64,000 nucleotides of DNA from positions 513,988,274 through 514,052,273 of the forward strand of contig CM046878.1 in assembly GCA_025667525.1 (NCBI GenBank). The letters are read 5' to 3'. Below are positions 12,047 to 23,225 of this stretch, piece after piece; position 1 is the stretch's first letter; every line of letters begins with the position of its first letter. This stretch comes from Glebionis coronaria (lineage: Eukaryota; Streptophyta; Magnoliopsida; Asterales; Asteraceae). The position numbers and the translations under genes were made by a program. The notes beneath the pieces were generated by a model, which saw only the letters and a list, made by a program, of their open reading frames with translations, searched no databases and was not told where the DNA came from.

Positions 12047-15000
12047 CTAATTTAAGGGAAACGTAGTGAGGGATGGAATCATCTCCTTAGAGATGTCCTC
12101 ACCAACGTACAACTTCAAACGCTGGCCATTCACCTTGAAGTTAGGCCCATTTGGCTGAGAAAGCTCAATGGTGCCATAGGGAAAGACATTGGCGATGGTG
12201 AATGGACCAGACCAGCGGCTCTTCAACTTGCCTGAGAAGATCTTCAACCGAGAGTTAAAGAGTAAGACTTGATCACCAACGTTGAACTCTCGGTTCTTGA
12301 TTTTGGCATCGTGGATAATCTTGGTCTTCTCCTTGTAAATCAATGAGTTCTCGTAAGCTTGATTCCTCAATTCTTGAAGCTCGTTGAGTTGAATCTTTCG
12401 AAAATCACCAGCTTTGTTGATGTCGAAGTTAGCCCACTTCAAGGCCCAGTATGCCTTATGTTCCAGCTCGATGGGGAGGTGTCAGGCTTTCCCGTACACA
12501 AGACGATAAGGTGTACAACCAATCGGCGTCTTATAGGCGGTACGGAAAGCCCACAGAGCATCATCAAGTTTATCGGCCCACGCGGCACGATGCTCTCCCA
12601 CAGTACGTTCCAAAATTCTCTTCAATCCACGGTTGGATATCTCGGCTTGACCGTTGGTTTGAGGATGATAGGCGGTGGAAAGACGGTGATTGACACCATA
12701 CTTTGCCATGACTCTTGCAAATTGATCGTTGCAAAAATGAGTCCCGCGGTCACTGATAATAGCACGAGGAACACCGAAACGAGCAAACAGTTGTTTCAAG
12801 AAATTACAAACCACCCTCGCGTCGTTAGTGGGTAAAGCTTTTGCTTCAACCCATTTAGAAACGTAGTCGACAGCGACAAGGATGTATTTGTTGCCTTTAG
12901 AAGACGGGAATGGCCCCATAAAGTCGATGCCCCAGACATCAAAGATTTCACATTCTTGTATGAAATTTTGAGGCATCTCATATTTATGTGTGATCTTGCC
13001 TTGTTTTTGGCAAGCATCACAATGTTTAACCATCTCGTGAGCATCACGATAAATGGTGGGCCAATAGAATCCCGAGTCAAACACTTTTTTGGCGGTGAAG
13101 TTGGGACCAAAGTGACCACCGGTGGGTCCTTTGTGGCACGCTTGGAGAATATCAAAAGCTGCCGGTCCGTCAACACACCGACGAATAATCAGGTCAGCGC
13201 ATTGTTTGAATAGAAAAGGGTCCTCCCAAAAGTAAGTCTTAACATCGTTCAAGAACTTCTTCTTTTGTTGGGATGTTAACGCTTGGATGAGAACACCACC
13301 CGCTAAGTAGTTTGCAATATCGGCAAACCACGGGGTGCCATCAAGATTGGGATTGATAGACATTAAGGTTTCAAGGGGAAAAGAGTCATTGATCTCTTTG
13401 TTCGGATGGTCCCCTTGATATGGATCCTCAAGTCTGCTCAGATGATCCGCGGCCAGGTTTTCAGCACCCTTCTTGTCACGAATATCAATGTTGAATTCTT
13501 GAAGGAGTAAAACCCAGCGGAGAAGTCTTGGCTTAGAATCATTCTTAGTCATCAAGTACTTCAACGCGGAATGGTCCGTGTATACGATGGTGGTGGATAA
13601 AACAAGATAGGGGCGAAATTTCTCAAAAGCATAGACAACAGCTAAAAGCTCTTTTTCGGTTGTCGTATAATGCAATTGAGCCCCCGTCATTGTTTTGCTA
13701 GCGTAGTGGATTGGTTGGAAGTGTTTATTCACTCTTTGGCCCAAAACCGCACCAATAGCAAAGTCGCTAGCATCGCACATCAATTCAAAAGGCAGCTCCC
13801 AATTGGGGGTAACCAAGACCGGTGCCTTAGTCAGCTTATCCTTGAGAAGATTGAATGCTTCAAGACACTCTTTAGAAAAGATAAAAGGAGTATCTTTTTC
13901 CAAGAGGTGGGTCATCGGGCGAGCGATTTTAGAGAAATCTTGAATGAATCGACGATAGAAGCCCGCATGACCCAGAAAGCTTCTCACACCCTTCACAGTT
14001 GAAGGTGGAGGTAATTTGGCTATGACATCAACTTTGGCACGGTCGACTTCAAGACCGGCTTTAGAAATTTTGTGTCCTAGCACAATGCCTTCTTTTACCA
14101 TAAAATGGCATTTTTCCCAATTCAGAACAAGGCGAGTGTCTTCGCACCGCTGAAGCATACGTTCCAAATTGGCAAGGCAAGCAGAGAAGGAGTCCCCGAA
14201 GACCGAGAAATCGTCCATGAAGACTTCCATGGTTTGCTCAACCATGTCATGGAATATAGCCAACATGCACCTTTGGAAAGTCCCGGGGGCATTGCATAAG
14301 CCAAAAGGCATTCTTTTATAAGCAAATGTGCCGTAGGGACAAGTGAATGTTGTCTTTTCTTGATCTTGGGGATCGATGGGTATTTGAAAATAACCCGAGA
14401 AACCATCCAGAAAGCAGTAATATTCATTACCCGCTAGACGTTCAAGCATTTGGTCCATAAAAGGTAGAGGGAAATGATCCTTTCTCGTGGCATCATTGAG
14501 TTTGCGGTAGTCTATACAAACTCTCCACCCAGTAACGAGACGGGTAGGAATTAACTCGTTGTTTGCATTTGGCACAACGGTGATTCCGCCTTTCTTAGGC
14601 ACACAATGGACTGGACTAACCCATGGGGAATCCGAAATAGGGTAAATCATACCCGCATCAAGAAGTTTGATAACCTCTTTTTTGATGACATCATGGATTT
14701 TAGGATTCACCCTTCTTTGGCTTTGAATAGTGGGCTTAAAGTCGTCCTCCATGAGAATTTTATGTGTGCAAAAGTGAGGATCAATTCCGCGGATGTCGGA
14801 GATTTTCCAAGCGATAGCGCGTTTATGCTTCTTCAACACTGCAACAAGGCGGGCTTTTTCGTCTTCTTTCAGATCCTTTGCGATGATAACCGGTAACTTC
14901 TCGTCGTCTTCTAGGAAAACGTACTCAAGATGAGGCGGTAGGTCCTTAAGCTCGAGAGTAGGAGGAGCCTCAATAGATGGTGAAACTAACGATGGATCAT

Positions 15001-17707
15001 CATTAGTCACCTCTTTAGGAGTAGGAGGAGACAATGGGTCCTCATTGAGAAGTCTCTCAATAGTACGAATATCTTCATCCCAATTGGTGGACGAATTATC
15101 ATACTTAATATCGAGAGGACCCAGGCTAGCTTCGAACTCATCTAAGTCACTTTCTCCAAAAGGAGTAAATGCTGGAGCAATTGAGGCAACGGTCTCAACA
15201 ATGGGTAGAGAAGAGAGAGTACTTTTGCAAGCATCATAAAAATGTTCTTCACAAGCCTCATCGAGAACATCAATAGCATTAACACTCTCATATGAATAAG
15301 GTTGCTGAGAAATCTTACCCATGTTGAAGACAATTTGATCGTCACCAACTCTCATGATTAATTCGCCTGCGGCTACATCAATGAGAGTGCGACCGGTCCT
15401 CAAGAATGGACGTCCAATGATTAATGGAACACGAGGGTCCATCTCATAGTCAACGACGACAAAATCAGCCGGGAAGGTGAATTTATCAACGCCAACAAAG
15501 ACATCTTCGGCTATCCCCACTGGATAAGCAACCGTTCGGTTGGCTAATTCCAAAGTCATTCGTGTGGGGACTAGTTCGGGGAGAGATAATTGCTTCCAAA
15601 CACTTAAAGGCATTAAGTTTATACTGGCACCTAGATCAGCTAGGGCCATGCAATTCTCTACTCCCGGGAAGTTGCAAGGAATCAAGAAGCGACCCGGATC
15701 ACCAAGTTTGGTGGGCAATTTCCTTAAGAGCACTGCGGAGCAGTTCTCATTAAGTTGGGTCTGAGCAATGTCAAGAAGCTTTTCTTTATCACTTAGAAGA
15801 TCTTTAAACATCTTAGCATATTTGGGCATGTGAGCGAGAGCCTCGGCAAAGGAGATGTTAAAATTCAATTGTTTAAACATTTTTAGGAAGTTTGAAACTT
15901 GAATATCATCCTTGCTCTTTTGCTTCTCTTTCCTCAACCTTGAAGGATAAGGTATATTGGATGAAGAAGAAGGCTTTAAAGGGAGAGGATCACTCACAAC
16001 CACGGGTGGTGGGGAAATGGGGATAGAAGGTGAAGGAGGTGGAGAAAGTTGCTCTTTTTCCTTGTTCACAATCACGGGTGGAGGTGTAGGAAGCTCGGGT
16101 TCCATATATCCTTTTCCACTACGAGTGGTGATTGCTTTCATCTCCCCTCTTGGATTTGCAACGGTATTACTCGGAAGAGTACCCAAAGAAGAGGGTTGAT
16201 TACCTTGGATGAGCGAACCAATCATATCACGAAGGTGAAGAGCTTGATTATTGAAAGAGTTTTGCATGTTGGTATTAATAGCATCGCTATGTTTGGCCAT
16301 ATCATTCCTTAGCTCGGCTCGAATATCGCTTCCTTGTTTCACCATGTCATTCTTCAAGTTGACAAACTGGCTCTGAAGATTCGTCACCATCTCACGATTG
16401 GTCTTCATGAACGACTCGACGTCGGGATTCACTGCCATCGGTTGATTGAGAGGTGGAACTTGGTAAGCTTGAGAATTTCCTTGAGTTTGGTAGGTATTTC
16501 TTTGGGATGGATATTGGTTTTGAGCACAAGGTTGGGATTGGTTGTTTCGGTTATAGTTTTGTTGTTGGGTTTGGTTTGCAGGAGGGAAACCGGGAGGTGA
16601 AAGATAATTGTTGGAACGATAACTTAGCAAGCTACGGTCTCCTTGAGGGCGAGCTTGATAGCCTCCCGTGGGATATGTACCGTATGCTGCGTTAACGTTT
16701 TCAGAATAATTGCCTTGAGTGGAAGGACAATCATTATAAGAATGAGGACCACCACATGTGTCACAAGACATAGCAACGGCTTTAGCTTGTTGAAAGTGAT
16801 TTGTGGCCATGGTCATGAAATTTTTGTTCATTTCAGCAAGTTGTCGAGAAATTTCAGTCATTTCAGGATTGGAGGTAGTAGAAGAAACATTGACTCTCGA
16901 GTTAGATCTTGAGGATGCGGATGAATCCCAATTCTTGTGGTGAGTAGTCATGTTTTCAATCAACTCTCGACACTCCTCTGGTCTCCTTTTCATAAAAGTA
17001 CCACCGGCGGCGGCATTGATCGTGTCACGATCACGAAAGGTGAGACCATTATAGAAGGTGTCAATAAGAGTGACGGGGAGCATATTGTGATTAGGACAGC
17101 GGTCGATCAAATCATTGTAACGTTCCCAAGCATCGAAAAGCGATTCATCATTCTCTTGCATAAATCCACTGATTTGGTTACGAAGGCTAGTGACCATGGA
17201 TGGGGGAAAGTAGCGCGATAAAAAGCGTTGAGTCATGTCGTTCCACGTATGAATAGAATTCTTTGGAAGACGGTCAAACCATTTTTCGGCATGGTGAGAA
17301 AGCGAGTGAGGAAAGAGTTGGAGGCGAAGGTCATCCATAGAAACACCGGGAGATTTCATGCTTTGGGTAATAGTGATGAATTTGTCGAGGTGTTTGTTGG
17401 CATCATCATCCGGGATTCCGCGAAATGGATTCGTTTGTACTTGCTGGATCATGTGATGTTTCAACGAAAACTCCTGAGCCGTGACATGCATCGGTGCAAT
17501 CGGGCCTCCACGTCCGTTCATTGTGGGTTGACATAGCTCCTCCATGGTTCGTAAGTCGGGTGGATTATTCATATTTGGGTGGGGTGGGTTATTATTATTG
17601 TTGTTGTTTTGGGGGGGTGGAATATTATTGTTGTTGTTGTGTACACCTGCCATGTCTAATTGTTCGAGAGTCTCGGGCTCTGAATAAGACGTGGATCGAG
17701 TACGCAT
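12047..17707 (-). pseudogene. A gag-pol polyprotein, one internal stop
   Basis: One frame of 1887 codons is open except for a TGA at 12482-12484. Gag is N-terminal with a poly-Asn tract (about residues 24-45), a retrotransposon gag core (about 90-250) and a zinc knuckle [13 protein letters not shown] (near 315). The protease has [12 protein letters not shown] with Asp near residue 691. Reverse transcriptase has VFMDDFSVF with the Asp pair at 1165-1166. RNase H has [14 protein letters not shown] (near 1310). The integrase has an HHCC finger, then WGIDFMGP (Asp near 1595), IISDRGTHF and [10 protein letters not shown]. The stop replaces the residue between VYGKA and HLP; D has Cys there. The last 145 codons after the stop encode the integrase C-terminus. 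The start ATG at 17707 follows a short leader after the primer site. Confidence 0.95.
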
Positions 17708-17894
17708 ACACTAAAAAGAAAATGCAAGAGAAAATATTTTTGGTTTTTATAGGTTTTATATTGTTTTTGTATTTTTGGAAATTTTATATTTTTATGGATT
17801 TTTTGAAAATTTTTGTGCTTGAAAATAACGTTCCCGAAAGAACGGATCCCAAAATCCAATTTTTCTCACAAGAAACCGTTGATCCTTACGAAAA

Positions 17895-17912
17895 GAGCCG
17901 GCAGCGGCGCCA
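17895..17912 (-). other. A primer-binding site (tRNA-Asp-like)
   Basis: Minus-strand TGGCGCCGCTGCCGGCTC lies three bases inside the 5' LTR edge. Its first 15 bases match the primer site of D and the tRNA-Asp-type site usual in Athila elements. This fixes the element's orientation. Confidence 0.85.
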
Positions 17913-17915
17913 TTT

Positions 17916-19630
17916 TAATAACTGACTTTGAGTTGGTTAATAAAAGGTTTTTGCTTGCAAGATCTCTCTTTGCATTGCTCGTACCCAATTGATATATATC
18001 GTTGTTTCGTTCTCGGTATCTTCTCGAATCGATCACGGTCAAAAGTGGAATAGTTGTAATTGGTGACTAAAAAGGGGGAGCTTTGGTCTAAATCTACCAA
18101 AATGATAAAGGCAAGTAATAATAAAACTACACTAGAAGCTTTAAATGAAACAGTAATACCTCATGAAAAATAAATCTGGATAAATCTGGAATTCTTCTAT
18201 TCGGAATGTTGGCCTTACTCGGAATAATAGGAAAATATCCTATTCGGAATACTCTGGAAATGCCTTATTCGGAAAGTATGCTTACTCGGAATATTGTTCT
18301 ATGCGGAAAGTCATGATCATGCGGAAAAATCTTCTTACTCGGAATATTAAGCTACTCGGAAAATTTGGGTTATTCGGAATATGGAAGATATTCCGAATAG
18401 AGGAAATGGAAATAAGCCTATGCGGAATAATGAGGGCAATTCAGAAAATTGGGTTACTCGGAAAAAGTTCCGAATAGAGAAACACAAACAATCCTATGCG
18501 GAAAAAGTCTTCTACTCGGAAAATCTGAAATGTTCCGAATAACCAAAAAGGGAAGAACCCTATTCGGAATAAATGAAAGTTCCGAATAGACACTAAACTT
18601 AAACCCTATTCGGAATAAAAGAAAAGTTCCGAATAGGCAAGAAAGGAAGATCCCTATTCGGAAAGATTGAAATGTTCCGAATACACAAGAAATGAAAACC
18701 CCTTACTCGGAATAATAGAGAATTCCGAATAGATACCACCCCAGATTCCCTATTCGGAATCTAGGCAAGATCAGAAACTTGGAACGAAGAACAGTGGGGT
18801 ACGAATTATACCAAACCGGACTCAACAAAGTAAAAAGGTTTTACCAAATCAACCACAAATCATCTACTAACTACAAGGATCAAATCCCAATCATAAAAAC
18901 ACCAATTCAACAACTTTTTAGAAACAAACTAGAACCAAATAGAACTTAAGAACTTGAAAGAAAAAGATGAAGAAGAATAAGATGAATCAAAAGATTAAAG
19001 GAGGGATTGTATTAATGATTTAAGATTCAAAACAACAAAGATTAACTTACAAGATTGGAAGATAAATCAAACAAAGATTAAAACCACTCCTTAAGGGAGA
19101 TGGTTCCTAAAAACTAGGAAGAAGAAAATAACTGGAAAAAGAAGAAGAGAGAATGTCGTGTGTGTATTGGGAGGAGTATATATAGGCTTCTCCCTTGGTT
19201 GGTGAGTGGGCTTTCTTCCCTTCTTTTTGTCTTCTCGTCTTTTCAGAAAAGTTGACGTTTTCGATTCTGATTCGGGATTTGTCGTCGATTAAATTCAACT
19301 CGTCTTTTAATTTCTTCGTTAAATAGACTTGAGTTTCTTCGACATATGTAAATCTTCCGTCTTTGGTCCTTTTCTTCGATAAATCTTCAAATAGGCCCAT
19401 TGACTTCAAATCTTTTGCATCTCTTGGACAATAGACTTTGTCTTCAGTCTTTTTCCTTTATAAAACCCGTGCAATCCCATGTTTTCTCCAATATTTATCC
19501 GGTTGGCTTTGAAAACATAACAAACACACAAACCACGCATAATTCCAAACAAATGACATTAAATACGCGTTTTGGTCTTGTTTTAGCAAGAAATAAGTGG
19601 TAGGAAAGATGGGTGTTTACACACCTATCA
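17916..19630 (-). repeat. A 5' LTR (1715 bp)
   Basis: It is the same length as the 3' LTR. Differences seen by eye lie near 17973 (CATTG versus CGTTG), 18378, 18443 and 19508. The CGGAA array is at 18197-18760, the TATA-like box at 19177-19185 and the terminal hairpin at 19612-19625. Confidence 0.97.
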
Positions 19631-19635
19631 TACCG

Positions 19636-20020
19636 CCACTAGACTCCGCTCCGTTTTTTGTCTTTTAGTGGGGTGGGAATATCTGAGGTATTTGAACCCT
19701 TCAAAGGATATTCTAACAGCATTTGGAATATGCCATTTTCAAATTTTCATTTTCCATTTTAATAAAACATTTTCTAAAAAAGAAAGTTTATTAAAAAATC
19801 TTTTGTCTTATTAACAAAAGTGAGTTTTAAGGATAATCATTTTGATGATCACTAAGTATGATTAAGAAAGGTTAGTGATATGATTATTACCTTGATGATA
19901 GTGTTAGTTAAATAATTCATTTTGTGTTTTACACTAAATGTGTTGTATGGTTTGTTGTGATCAAAACTAAGAAAGATTAGTTAACACTAATAATGTTTTT
20001 AGGCATCACTTGCATTAACA
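19636..20020 (-). repeat. B 3' LTR, proximal part (beyond A)
   Basis: This 385-bp part completes the 3' LTR of B after removing A and its TACCG duplicate. It pairs with 27565-27949, and I find no difference between them, in contrast to about 21 in the other 1.2 kb. It ends GCATTAACA at the element's internal side. Confidence 0.93.
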
Positions 20021-20034
20021 ATCTCCCCCTTTTT
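20021..20034 (-). other. B polypurine tract
   Basis: Minus-strand AAAAAGGGGGAGAT directly precedes the LTR start TGTTAATGC. Two similar tracts lie further inside at 20109-20120 and 20175-20185. Confidence 0.8.
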
Positions 20035-20648
20035 GATTACGACAAACGATAAACTCATTTACGTAGAAACACAAATTATGGAATTATTAACTAGTTTATC
20101 ACTATCATTTCTCCCCCTTTGTCGTAGCAAAAAGGTTAGCATAAGTCTTTGTAGAACATCGAACTTTGCTAGTAGCTCCCCCTTGCTTGGGGCACCAAGT
20201 TTGTGAGCTAAGGTGACATGCTACACAAAGGTTAGTAGAAAGGAAAGAAACACCAATGTATATATGATCACTACCTACTAAGTAACTTGAGAGGGAGAAA
20301 GAGAGAAAATCTCAAATTAGAAGCAAGTATTTTGCTAAGTATGTCCAAAGAGGTAATTGACAAAATCAAACTTCAATCCAATGAAGATGACAAGCTTGTC
20401 AATGGGTTAAAGCTTTAGAATTGATGGAATCACCCATAAGCAATTGTAAAAAATTAACCAAGATCAACTCAAAATAGACCTAATGAAATAGCACACAAAT
20501 AGCACAAAGGTTACAAAAAAAATACAATAAAGAAGATAGTCATACACAAAGTATGAGTATCTAAAAGCAATAAATATGGAAAATAAACCACTAAGCATAA
20601 GCTAGTCTAATAGTGATATTTTCCAAGATTGCTAAAAATAAAATAAAA
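20035..20648 (-). other. B interior, non-coding 3' segment
   Basis: AT-rich sequence with two polypurine-like tracts (20109-20120, 20175-20185). I see no gene in it. Confidence 0.6.
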
Positions 20649-21266
20649 CTAAAAAGACGACGATGCATCATTCGAAGTTTTGTCCACCGGAACGAAAACT
20701 TGAATAGGAGGTCGAGTGAAGAGGAATTCAAGAAAATTTAACTTCACATACACATGAGCAAGTTCAATTTGTTGAAATCGGCAACAATCATACGAGGATC
20801 CATGATGCAACACAAAATCGTTTGATGGGGGTATGGCATCAAACTTAGGGTTTGGTGGTGGTGGGGTAAAGGGTTTGGGAGTGTTTTCACAATGCCTTGA
20901 GAGGTTTGGGAAGGTTGAAAGGTCATTGAGTTGGGGGGTATTGAAGGATTGTGGTGGTGGTGGAACATGTTCTTTTGCTCCGGTGATGGGGTTTATGGTG
21001 TAAGTCTCATTCCAATACTTGATTGGAGAGAAGGTAGGGTTTTTGGGTGGTTTGGACGAAGATGGTTCATTCTTCTTAACCCAAACGGGTCGAACCGAGA
21101 TTCTCGGTTTCTTTGAGAGCTTGGATGAGGAAGCTTGGGGTTGTGACAAAGAAATGTCAAGGTTAGGAATGTAGGAGTTAGGCATTGTGAGAGTGTGAGA
21201 ATGATATCTCAAGGTTATGTGAGAATGAATTCTCAAGGTTGGGAAGGTGTGAGAATGAAATCTCAA
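20649..21266 (-). CDS. B ORF c: Ser/Pro-rich protein of unknown function
   Basis: The frame is 205 codons from the first ATG. An in-frame ATG at 21185 (MPNSYIPN) is a likelier start, because the first 27 codons are made by three tandem copies of a repeat encoding HSHT-type peptides. The protein is rich in Ser, Pro and Lys (KLSKKPRISVRPVW, VPPPPQSFNTPQ) and ends with an HGSSYDCC motif followed by a hydrophobic Leu/Phe-rich tail. It does not resemble gag, protease, integrase or reverse transcriptase. It is the last of the three B frames and is preceded by a palindromic module. Its C-terminal layout loosely resembles that of ORF b. I do not recognise the family. Confidence 0.45.
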   Translation of the reverse strand: MRFHSHTFPTLRIHSHITLRYHSHTLTMPNSYIPNLDISLSQPQASSSKLSKKPRISVRPVWVKKNEPSSSKPPKNPTFSPIKYWNETYTINPITGAKEHVPPPPQSFNTPQLNDLSTFPNLSRHCENTPKPFTPPPPNPKFDAIPPSNDFVLHHGSSYDCCRFQQIELAHVYVKLNFLEFLFTRPPIQVFVPVDKTSNDASSSF

Positions 21267-21275
21267 GGTTGGGGT
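21184..21275 (-). repeat. Short tandem repeat at start of B ORF c
   Basis: Three imperfect units of GTGAGAATGA(A/T)(A/T)TCTCAAGGTT, spaced about 30 bp apart, span the 5' end of ORF c. Confidence 0.75.
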
Positions 21276-21422
21276 ATAAGTAAAATGTAATCAAGGTAAG
21301 AATTTGAATACAAAATGTGTAGTGTCAAGGAATGTTTAGTTAATTTGAGTAAACAAGGAATCTTGACTGGGAATAGGGTTTTAAAATTTTTTGACCAAAA
21401 AATCGACAATGTCCACTTTCTG

Positions 21423-21490
21423 GCCGCGGTACCTGATATGGGTTGGCGGTTCCATATCACTAAGGAACCGCGGGTCCTTAAGGAACCGCG
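21423..21490 (-). repeat. B palindromic module, copy 3
   Basis: The modules CCGCGGTACC, GGCGGTTCC, AAGGAACCGCGG and AAGGAACCGCG alternate, giving nested inverted pairs; flanking GTCCACT (21411) and AGTGGAC (21494) extend the pairing. It lies 157 bp before the first ATG of ORF c on the minus strand. Confidence 0.75.
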
Positions 21491-21929
21491 TCTAGTGGAC
21501 TTTAAACCATGTTTTTCCTGAGTTTTGGGAAAAACTAAGACTTTTTCAAAAAGTTGCAAATCTTGGAATTTTACCTCTATTAGAACCAAAATATGATAGG
21601 GTTGCATAAAGCAACACATTCACAAAGAATGTCTTGACAAAGAGTGACAAAATAATTTAGATATCATTTTGAACCAATTTTAGTCAAGTTTAGGGGTTGT
21701 GATAGATTTAGGTTCAATTTTAATTTCAAATTAAAGTTGATTAGTGTGCACAAAAGGATAGAATCACACAAAGCTAAATCTATAAGTCAACAAAAAGAAA
21801 CATTCATTAATGAGGAAAGTACAAAGATAAATAAAAACTAACTAATACATAGCTAGCTTAAATTTAAATCTAGATAAGTAGTTTTCTTTGGCTTGTTGTT
21901 GAAAACTCTTATTATGGAAACTCCATCAT

Positions 21930-22628
21930 TCATGTCCTAGGAGGAGGCATGGAGAACAAAGTAAGCAAGAAGTCTTGCAAACCCCTATGTAGTCCATACA
22001 TATCTATCCTTAGGTTATGGATGAGGTTGTGGTTGTAGAGACAACATGGACATCTAGGACCATGAGTTTGTTGAAACCCAAAGTAAGGATCACCCAAGAG
22101 GAGGGAAAGTGGGACACCCAAAATTGGGATGTTTGTGTTGGGTGGAGGTGGAGGAGGCAAGTTCTCCAAGGGTGATGTGGGTGAAAGTGGAGGCATGTTC
22201 CCCAAAGGGGAAATGGGTGAGTGTGGAGGTAAATCCTCCAAGGTTGATGAAATGGGTGAGTTGTGAGGGGTAAATGGTGAAGTCACCAAAGTGTCATCAA
22301 AGTCATTCCCAAAAGGAATGCTTTGGATTGGTTGAGGTTGTGTGGTCACTTCCAAGGGTGCACTTGGAGTGAAGGGTGAAGAAAGCTCATTCATTCTTGA
22401 GTTGAATGAAGAGGAGGTAGAACCAATGGAGTGGTTAGTATCATGGGTGGATGAAGTCTTGCATGGTGCAAGAGGTGGGGAAGGTGATGAATAAATAAGG
22501 ATAGGAGCATTCTCATTCTTAGGTGTGAGGAAAGGTGAGGAGTTAGGCTTAGCTACCTTAACCCTTATTTTGAGTGTTTTCCTTGGTGTGGAGGTCTTGG
22601 AAGTATTTGAGGTTTTGGTACACACCAT
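21930..22628 (-). CDS. B ORF b: Pro-rich protein of unknown function
   Basis: The frame is 232 codons. The N-terminus is basic and Thr/Ser/Lys-rich (TSTPRKTLKIRVKVAK). The middle is Pro/Ser-rich with short repeats of the type SPxSPLGNMPPL / SPTSPLENLPPP. The C-terminus has HGPRCPCC followed by a Leu-rich stretch (GLHRGLQDFLLTLF). No retrotransposon enzyme motif is present. A palindromic module ends 246 bp upstream. The arrangement (basic start, Pro-rich middle, HG..CC, Leu-rich tail) resembles ORF c and may reflect old duplication. The frame is open without defects, but coding is unproven. Confidence 0.5.
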   Translation of the reverse strand: MVCTKTSNTSKTSTPRKTLKIRVKVAKPNSSPFLTPKNENAPILIYSSPSPPLAPCKTSSTHDTNHSIGSTSSSFNSRMNELSSPFTPSAPLEVTTQPQPIQSIPFGNDFDDTLVTSPFTPHNSPISSTLEDLPPHSPISPLGNMPPLSPTSPLENLPPPPPPNTNIPILGVPLSLLLGDPYFGFQQTHGPRCPCCLYNHNLIHNLRIDMYGLHRGLQDFLLTLFSMPPPRT

Positions 22629-22873
22629 GGTTGATTAGGGTGGTTTAAGGTTTAGGGAAGTATGTTTGATGTGTGAAGAACATGGCAAACAAGGTGGGTT
22701 TAAATGGGTGAGGGGATGATCCAAACTAGTAATGGGTTAAAATCATTTTAGGTGAATAATGAATTTAGGTAACCTAGTTTAGGAAATGTGCAGTTTATTA
22801 CTGAAAATCATGCAAGGTTTACACAAAATTAAGAAAACAGTGTAAAGCAAAGATGCTGTCGTGCACAGTGACC

Positions 22874-22940
22874 GGCGGTTCCTTATCTAGGACCGACGGT
22901 ACCTTATCGATAAGGAACCGCGGGTCGATATGGAACCGCG
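22874..22940 (-). repeat. B palindromic module, copy 2
   Basis: It contains GCGGTTCCTTATC, then a central palindrome GGTACCTTATCGATAAGG, then GGAACCGCGGG and TATGGAACCGCG. CAGTG motifs flank both sides. It lies 246 bp before the ATG of ORF b on the minus strand. Confidence 0.78.
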
Positions 22941-23225
22941 ACCAGTGGGTTTGCAAAAATTTCCCTTCCCAGTTTTTGATAAACCCAGATTTTTCCCAAA
23001 AGTTTCACAAGCCAAAGTTAACTACAGATCATAATCTAATAAGCTAACTATCAAAAGGCATGCACAAGGCTATGTAAAACACAAACATGATGGCATAATC
23101 AACATTAAGGATCAAAATAAATAGTAATCTAAGCATGAAACACAAGTTAATAAGCAACTAAACCAAAGTGTTAATAACCAAATGTTTAACCATCAAATCC
23201 AAACTTTGACACAACTTCAAAGTCT

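Larger units (their letters stand above)
8391..19630 (-). mobile_element. Element A: young Athila-type Gypsy retrotransposon
   Basis: A is 11240 bp, inserted in the 3' LTR of B with target duplication taccg (8386-8390, 19631-19635). On the minus strand it runs 5' LTR (19630-17916), tRNA-Asp-like primer site, gag-pol (17707-12047), a 1.9-kb non-coding 3' region, polypurine tract and 3' LTR (10105-8391). Both LTRs are 1715 bp and I count four differences between them, all transitions, so it is the youngest element in the window. The reverse-transcriptase style ([43 protein letters not shown]) is that of the Athila lineage. There is no env-like frame downstream of pol. Confidence 0.95.

Noticed and set aside
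17895..17912. tRNA gene fragment.
   Set aside because: Only 18 bases match a tRNA end, next to an LTR; it is a primer-binding site. The same holds at 26344, 42956 and 61391.
12359..17925. Many plus-strand frames opposite A gag-pol.
   Set aside because: They are antisense shadows of one long coding frame, with no domain of their own.
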